A program made the translations under genes and the position numbers. Shown here piece by piece: positions 59,194 to 64,000 of a stretch of 64,000 nt of DNA. How positions within the stretch are numbered: position 1 is the first letter of the stretch; every line of letters starts with the position of its first letter. Source of the stretch: Mauremys mutica (taxonomy: Eukaryota > Chordata > Testudines > Geoemydidae); assembly GCF_020497125.1 (NCBI RefSeq), contig NC_059080.1, forward strand, positions 50,161,563-50,225,562, read 5' to 3'. The notes below the pieces were generated by a model that did no database searches, was not told where the DNA came from, and was given only the letters and a program-made list of their open reading frames with translations.

Positions 59194-60028
59194 GGGTATG
59201 GGTACACTTACAAATCTGCAGCGCTGGTAGTTGCAGCGCTGGTCGTCCAGCTGTGCAGGGCCAGCGCTGGTGTGTGGCCACACTCACAGCTACCAGCGCT
59301 GGTGTGTGGCCACATTTGCAGCATTTGCAGCGCTGTTGGGAGTGATGCATTATGGGCAGCTACCCCAGCATTCAAGTGGCACCAACGTGCTTTTCAAAAG
59401 AGGGGGGTGGGGTGGGGTGGGGTGTAGTGTGACAGGGAGCGGGCGAGAGAGTGGATTTTTGGAGCCAACACTGTGTGTTAGCTTCCTGACTTGAAAAATC
59501 AGAACATGTTCCCGGTCCCTTACCCTTAACTCTTAACTGCAAACAGCCTGCAGCCAATGGATTCCCTCTCTCCCCTCTGCCCCGTTTCTGTCAAGCAAAC
59601 ACTCACTCCCTGCCTGCCTCATTATCTCATTTGATTGTTCACAGATTGATCACAGCAAACAGGAGCTGTGTTTGTTTAGATAAGCAGCTCCGGTAGAGCA
59701 GCTCCGGTAGCAACGGAGCTCCGGAGGTTCACAACAAAACAAAGAGAGGCTGCATAACAAAACAAAGGGAGTAATTTAGTTTAAAGCATTCTGGGATACA
59801 TCCTTATACCCTGGAGGCCAATAACAGCGCTGGTGTGTGGCCACACTTGATGACCAGCGCTGCAGCACCAGCGCTGCAATCCTTATTCCCCATGCTGAGT
59901 GAGGTGTACGGCCAGCGCTGCAGCCAGGGAGTTGCAGCGCTGGAAGTGCCCTGCGGGTGTGGCCACTTACTAATTGCAGCGCTGGAAAGCCTCCACCAGC
60001 GCTGCAACTCACAAGTGTAGCCATACCC
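59194..60028. mobile_element. 835 bp PIF/Harbinger-type non-autonomous element
   Basis: The left terminus is GGGTATGGGTACACTTAC. The right terminus on the other strand is GGGTATGGCTACACTTGT. TGT lies on both sides (59191-59193 and 60029-60031), a 3 bp TSD although not the usual TWA. The interior carries many CAGCGCTG(C/G) words. It interrupts the codons after VLHNLC in the nuclease. The terminal sequences match those of the MITEs at 8815 and 38276 in the TGGCTACACTT core. Confidence 0.87.
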
Positions 60029-60165
60029 TGTTAGAGTAAGGGGGAGACATTTATGGCGGGGTGGGAGGCTGAGACAAATCACCTGGCTGCTGATTATGTG
60101 CAGCCAGACACCAGGGTGATTAGAAGAGCACACCAGGAAGCACTGCACATCAGAGAAGCTTTGAA

Positions 60166-60435
60166 AACCAGTTTAATGACTGGCTAGGCTACGGTGTGAA
60201 AGTTCTGTTTGTTTCACCATGATGAAAACCTGCCCCCTTGATTGACTCATTCCCTGTAAGCAACCCACCCTCCCTCTTCGATCACAGTTTGCTTTCTAAG
60301 GAAATAAAGTCACTATCATTTAAAAATCAAGTATTCTTTATTAACTGATTATAAAAAGGGGGAGAGAACTGACAAGATAGCCTGGGTGTGGTTTGGAAGG
60401 AGAATAGGAGGGAAGGAAAAGGCCACTTCAGAAGT
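60166..60435. other. Convergent gap between the two Harbinger genes
   Basis: This holds the 3' ends of both genes. AATAAAG on the plus strand at 60303 follows the nuclease gene, and sequence on the minus strand rich in AATAAAGAATAC lies near 60340. Confidence 0.5.
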
Positions 60436-61541
60436 TCAAAATAATGACAGCCTTTTGCTTGGGCTGTCCGCTGGGGGTTGAGTGGGTGGGTGCATGGAGC
60501 CTCTCCCACCCCGCGTTCTGACACGTTTGGGTGAGGAAGCTATGGAACTTGGGGAGGTGGGAGGGCGGTTATACAGTGGCTGTAGCAGCACTCTGTGATC
60601 CTGCTGCCATTCCTGAAGCTCCACTAGACACCGGAGCATGTCAGTTTGATCACGCAGCAACCCCAGCGTTGCATCCTGCCACCGCTGATCTTTCTGCCGA
60701 CACCATTGATCTTCTTGCTGCCACCTCTCATCTCGAGCGTCCCTCCTGTCCTCACGTTCACTGGCATCTTTCCTGTACTTTGATACCACGTCCTTCCACT
60801 CATTCAGATGAGCTCTTTCATTGCGGGTTGATTCCATGATTTCAGAGAACATTTCGTCTTGCATCCTTTTTTCTGCCGCCTTATCTTAGATAGCCTTCGG
60901 GATGGAGGAGGGAGGCTTGAAAACTTTGCAACTGTGGGAGGGAGGGGAAAAAGGGAGAGAAGTATTTAAAATGATACATTTCACAGAACAATGCTTATAC
61001 TCTTTCACGGTGAACAACACTAGTCACATTACATAGCACATGTGATTTCAGTACAAGGTCTCATTTTGCATCTTAATATTGATTGCCTCTGCCTTTGGTG
61101 TTAGAAATCACAGACGCAGGTCCGGGCAACAGAATTCGGCTTGCATGCGGCCACGGTAAGCCATTGTCTTTTGGCTTCTGCAGCCTTTTCCACATACCAA
61201 GCAAAGCCCGTTGAGTGCTGCAGCTTTCCTGTTAACGTGCAGCAGCAGAAACTAAACTAACCCCCCCATCCAATTCTCTGGGATGATTGCTTTACCCCTC
61301 CCCCCACCACGTGGCTGATATCAGGGAAGATCCCTGCTAGTGATCCACCCACCACCATATGGCTGGTATCAGGGAAGATCCCTGCTAGCCAAATGCGAAA
61401 AAGCTAAGCGCCAATCCCCCCACACATACCCCGCTTGGCTAACTGCAGGGAAGGATTTCTTTTCAGCCACAGGCAAACAGCCCAGTAGGAAAGGCCACCT
61501 CTGTCCCCTTAATTAAAATCCTGTATTTCAACCAGGTTACC

Positions 61542-61832
61542 ATGAACGATATCACTATCCTGAGGATAACACAGCGAGATAAAGAACAGATGTTGCTTGA
61601 ATGCCAGCAAACACCGGGACCATACGCTGCTAGGCTTTGTCATGCAGTGATACCAGATTACTTGCTACTAGCATGGTGTGGTCAAGTGTCCTACAATGGA
61701 GGATGGAATAAGGCTTCACTGCCCAGAAACCTTCTGGAAAGGCTTTTGGAGTACCTCCAGGAGAGCTTCATGGAGATGTCCCTGGAGGATTTCCGCTCCA
61801 TCCCCAGATACGTTAACAGACTTTTCCAGTAG
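61542..61832 (+). other. Open frame of unknown role inside the Harbinger element
   Basis: A plus-strand open frame of 96 codons (MNDITILRITQRDKEQMLLE...) lies opposite the intron of the Myb-like gene. It opens with ATG at 61542 and stays open through WCGQVSYNGGWNKASLPRNL. No domain is recognised. It may be chance, or an intronic remnant of the element. It is not claimed as a gene. Confidence 0.3.
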
Positions 61833-62117
61833 CTGTACTGGCTGCGAATGCATCCGAAGTCCTCAGGGCAAATTAATCATTAAAAAAAAGCTTGCTTTTA
61901 AACCATGTTTTATATTTACAAGGGTACATTCACCAGAGGTCCCTTCCATGACTTCATGGTCTGGGATAATGCTTTGGGAGGGTTGGGAGGGTACTTCAGT
62001 CAGGCTGAGAAAAAGATCCTGGCTGTTGGGGAGAACGGTGTGCTGTGTGCTCTCCATAAGCTTGTTGTCCTCCTCCATCCTCCTCCTCCTCATCTTCCCC
62101 ATCCGCAGACTCCTCAA

Positions 62118-62300
62118 GCATGGGGGGAGGGATAGCTCAGTGGTTTGAGCATTGGCCTGCTAAACCCGGGGTTGTGAGTTCAATCCTTGAGGGGGCCACT
62201 TAGGGATCTGGGGCAAAAATTGGTCCTGCTAGTGAAGGCAGGGGGCTGGACTCAATGACCTTTCAAGGTCCCTTCCAGCTCTAGGAGATGGGTATATCTC
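62118..62300 (+). mobile_element. tRNA-derived SINE
   Basis: GGGATAGCTCAGTGGTTTGA (A box) and GTTGTGAGTTCAATCCTTGA (B box) open it; the body continues to GGTCCCTTCCAGCTCTAGGA. It interrupts the acidic linker of the Harbinger Myb-like gene. Confidence 0.93.
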
Positions 62301-62728
62301 CAATTATTACCTTTATGGCTGAGATTACCCCCTCCTCAGAATCCACAGTCAGAGGTGGGGTAGTGGTGGCAGCCCCCCCCTAGAATTGCATATAGCTCAG
62401 TGTAGAAGCAGCATGTCTGCAGCTCTTCCCCGGACCTTCCATTTGCTTCTTTGGTTTTCTGGTAGGCTTGTCTGAGCTCCTTAACTTTCACACAGCACTG
62501 TAGTGAGTCCCTATTGTGGCCTCTCTCCATCATGCCCTTTGAGATTTTTTTCAAATGTTTTGGCATTTTGTCTTTTGGAACATAGTTCTGCTAGCACGGA
62601 ATCCTCTCCCCATATAGCAATCAGATCCAGTACCTCCCGAACGGTCTATGCTGGAGCTCTTTTTCGATTCTCAGACTGCATGGTTACCTGTGCTGATGAG
62701 GTCTGCATGGTCACCTGTGCTGATCAGG

Positions 62729-63328
62729 TTTCAGAGTAGCAGCCGTGTTAGTCTGTATCTGCAAAAAGAACAGGAGTACTTGTGGCACCTTAGAGACAAA
62801 CAAATTTATTTCAGCATAAGCTTTCGTGGGCTACAACTCACTTCTTCGGATGCATAGAATGGAACACACAGACAGAAGATATTTATACATACAGAGAAAA
62901 TGAAAAGGTGGATGTACCCATACCAACTGTAAGAGGCCAATCAATTGAGATGAGCTATCATCAGCAGGAGGAAAAAAAACTTTTGAAGTGATAATTGAGA
63001 TGACCCATAGAACGTGTGAGGAGAACTTAACATAGGGAAATAGATTCAATTAGTGTAATGACCCAACCATCCCCAGTCTCTGTTTAAACCTAAGTTAATT
63101 GTATCTAATTTGCATATTAATTCGAGTTCAGCAGTCTCTCTTTGGAGTCTGTTTTTGAAGTTTTTTTTGTTGCAAAATTGCCACCTTCAAGTCTGTCACT
63201 GAGTGGTTAGAGAGGTTGAAGTGTTCTCCCACTGTTTTTTGAATGTTATGATTCCTCATGTCAGATTTGTGTCCATTTATTCTTTTGCGTAGAGACTGTC
63301 CGGTTTGGCCAAACACTGCTCTGTATAC
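62729..63328 (-). mobile_element. Penelope-like element fragment
   Basis: On the minus strand this holds the end of the GIY-YIG domain (FGQTGQSLRKRINGHKSDMR), the C-terminal tail (NHSVTDLKVAILQQKKLQK) and the 3' UTR with the TAAGCTTTCGTGGGCTAC hairpin. It belongs to a different subfamily from 30929-34210: it has no TAA after RKRINGH (it reads HKSDMR) and its UTR differs. It is truncated at 63328 in the GGCCAA of the GIY-YIG region. Confidence 0.87.
62813..62854 (-). ncRNA. Hammerhead-like motif, second Penelope subfamily
   Basis: On the minus strand the order is CCGAAGA, a GTGAG-loop-CCCAC hairpin with one mismatch, then GAAAGC. It is the same layout as 34124-34165, in sequence that otherwise differs, so the layout may be conserved between subfamilies. 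Confidence 0.42.
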
Positions 63329-64000
63329 TATATGTAAGTGGGGGAATGGTCCTGCTATTGTGGGGAACTTTCCTGGCTTCTGCACTACCCCGGTGAAGTA
63401 GGCTAGTGAAAGGATCTGAGTCCTCGATCCCACTTCCTTTACCCAGAGGTCTCCCTGCCCTTGAGGACTCCCCTTCCACTCTTCTGTCTGGCAGAGTCCT
63501 CGTAACCCCAACAAGGCTGGGCCCAGGATTCCTGGGGGGCTCGACTCCCAACCCTGCTGTGGTCACTCAGGATAGGGGCTAGGGTGTCCCCACTCTGGGG
63601 TACTCTCTCTGCACTGGGCACCTCCCTGACCCACTGATCATTTCATACAATTTAAAGCAAATACCAGTTTTGTTTAACAATTAATTTAAAAAAAGAATAA
63701 GGAAAAATGGGAAAGGTTAAAGGAAAACACATCACCCTGCTCTGTGGCAGAGAACATCACAAACAGTGTCTCTGGAGTGTCAGGGCAGTTCACAATCTGT
63801 TCCTTGTAGGTCCAGGCCTCCTTCTCAGGCCCTGGCTGTGCTGCAGAGATGCTGCGGGTTGGACACTTGCTCTGGTGGTGGCCACATGCTCTCAAGCTCT
63901 AGGTGGCAGGACCCTTCTTCCCAGCGTCGCCCTCGTCCTGTCAGGGTTACGATCCCCCCCAAGTCTGGCCTGCAGAGCCTCTTGGCTGAGGTGTCTCCCT
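63329..64000. other. Unassigned, probably repetitive
   Basis: Three short minus-strand frames overlap with no domain recognised. Near 63939 a TGTCAGGGTTACGATCC block resembles, in reverse, the CCTGACA end of the LTR at 17011, so it could be the border of an LTR whose rest is beyond the window. Confidence 0.35.

Larger units (their letters stand above)
58395..60165 (+). pseudogene. Harbinger (HARBI1-like) nuclease, truncated and interrupted
   Basis: Frame parts: 58395-58675 with RKGYFSMVLQALVDHKGRF, NINVGWPERVHDVHVFRN and IIGDPAYPLMPWLMKPY, the last holding the second catalytic Asp. Then 59048-59190 with MVVECAFGRLKGHWRTLLT, which holds the catalytic Glu, and VACCVLHNLC. The C-terminal tail (IRRAHQEALHIREAL-like) is near 60115-60160. 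The N-terminal third, including the first catalytic Asp (DGTH-type block), is deleted: the tandem repeat runs straight into RKGYF. A hAT MITE and an 835 bp element interrupt it. In active elements this protein cuts and joins DNA together with the Myb-like partner. Confidence 0.87.
60436..62708 (-). pseudogene. Harbinger Myb/SANT-like DNA-binding protein, degraded
   Basis: The start ATG is at 62708-62706 (MQTSSAQVTMQSENRKRAPA). An in-frame TAG replaces the Trp of the first Myb helix, then TVREVLDLIAIWGEDSVLAE continues. A frameshift in the A run near 62550 leads to SKGMMERGHNRDSLQC, KVKELRQAYQKTKEANGRSG and CFYTELYAILGG, the Myb/SANT-like fold. After a SINE (62118-62300) an acidic linker (62116-61900; HTVLPNSQDLFLSLTEVPSQ) follows. 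A C-terminal coiled-coil-like exon at 60864-60436 has FSEIMESTRNERAHLNEWKD, runs of charged RWQQEDQW-type heptads and a basic tail. In the family this partner binds the termini and helps the nuclease enter the nucleus. It is a pseudogene, although the last exon is still open. Confidence 0.82.
57824..62728 (+). mobile_element. Decayed autonomous PIF/Harbinger element
   Basis: Starts near GGGTGTGTCTACACTACG and holds two converging genes typical of PIF/Harbinger elements: a DDE nuclease on the plus strand (58395-60165) and a Myb/SANT-like DNA-binding protein on the minus strand (62708-60436). The region 58200-58390 has a short tandem repeat of about 37 bp (GTTGGCAAAGATGGTTACCA). The right terminus is missing; a Penelope-like fragment begins at 62729. 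Three insertions lie inside: 58684-59039, 59194-60028 and 62118-62300. Confidence 0.85.

Overview
This is a non-coding-rich vertebrate window. The best fit is a reptile, most probably a turtle. The grounds are many CR1 LINE copies, tRNA-derived SINEs whose head is a recognisable pol III tRNA-like sequence (box A and box B visible), vertebrate Penelope-like elements, many short hAT and PIF/Harbinger elements with intact target-site duplications (TSDs), and a vertebrate galactose-3-O-sulfotransferase gene with canonical GT/AG introns. There are no operons or prokaryotic signals. This assignment comes from repeat families recognised by eye, not from a search.

Layout. 1-19107 is a transposon nest. 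It holds a solo LTR inside a palindromic element (540-2790), a fragment of a Gmr1-like Ty3/gypsy element on the minus strand (3405-4527), a 5'-truncated CR1 with a hAT MITE in it (4528-7718), and a second Gmr1-like element on the plus strand (about 7735-19107). The second Gmr1-like element shows the unusual order protease, integrase, reverse transcriptase, RNase H. It has itself been hit by a Harbinger MITE, a hAT MITE, a SINE, a nearly complete 4.6 kb Ty3/gypsy element with 189 bp LTRs, and a retroviral-type LTR element.

19698-24047 (minus strand) is the only host protein-coding gene I can support. It is a GAL3ST2-like Golgi sulfotransferase, for which three exons with matching phases can be placed. 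The stem between membrane anchor and catalytic domain is about 250 residues of Ser/Thr/Pro/Lys-rich sequence. The exon carrying the start codon was not found.

24048-44415 is mostly unassigned sequence. It contains a minisatellite with a compact solo LTR in it, a 97 bp CA repeat, a CR1 split by an inverted (palindromic) pair of Penelope-like copies with a clear 12 bp TSD, hAT and Harbinger MITEs, and a large LTR-like repeat. 44416-50832 is a decayed autonomous hAT element with a degenerate transposase. From 49958 a segment of about 2.7 kb is repeated in direct orientation at 55185-57125, with a 0.72 kb internal deletion in the second copy. 57824-62728 is a decayed autonomous PIF/Harbinger element with converging nuclease and Myb-like genes. 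It has been hit by a hAT MITE, an 835 bp Harbinger-type element and a SINE, and is bounded on the right by a Penelope-like fragment.

The window is therefore one host gene in a layered archive of insertions, and much of the relative order of events can be read from TSDs and interrupted reading frames. All transposon genes seen here carry stops, frameshifts or deletions.
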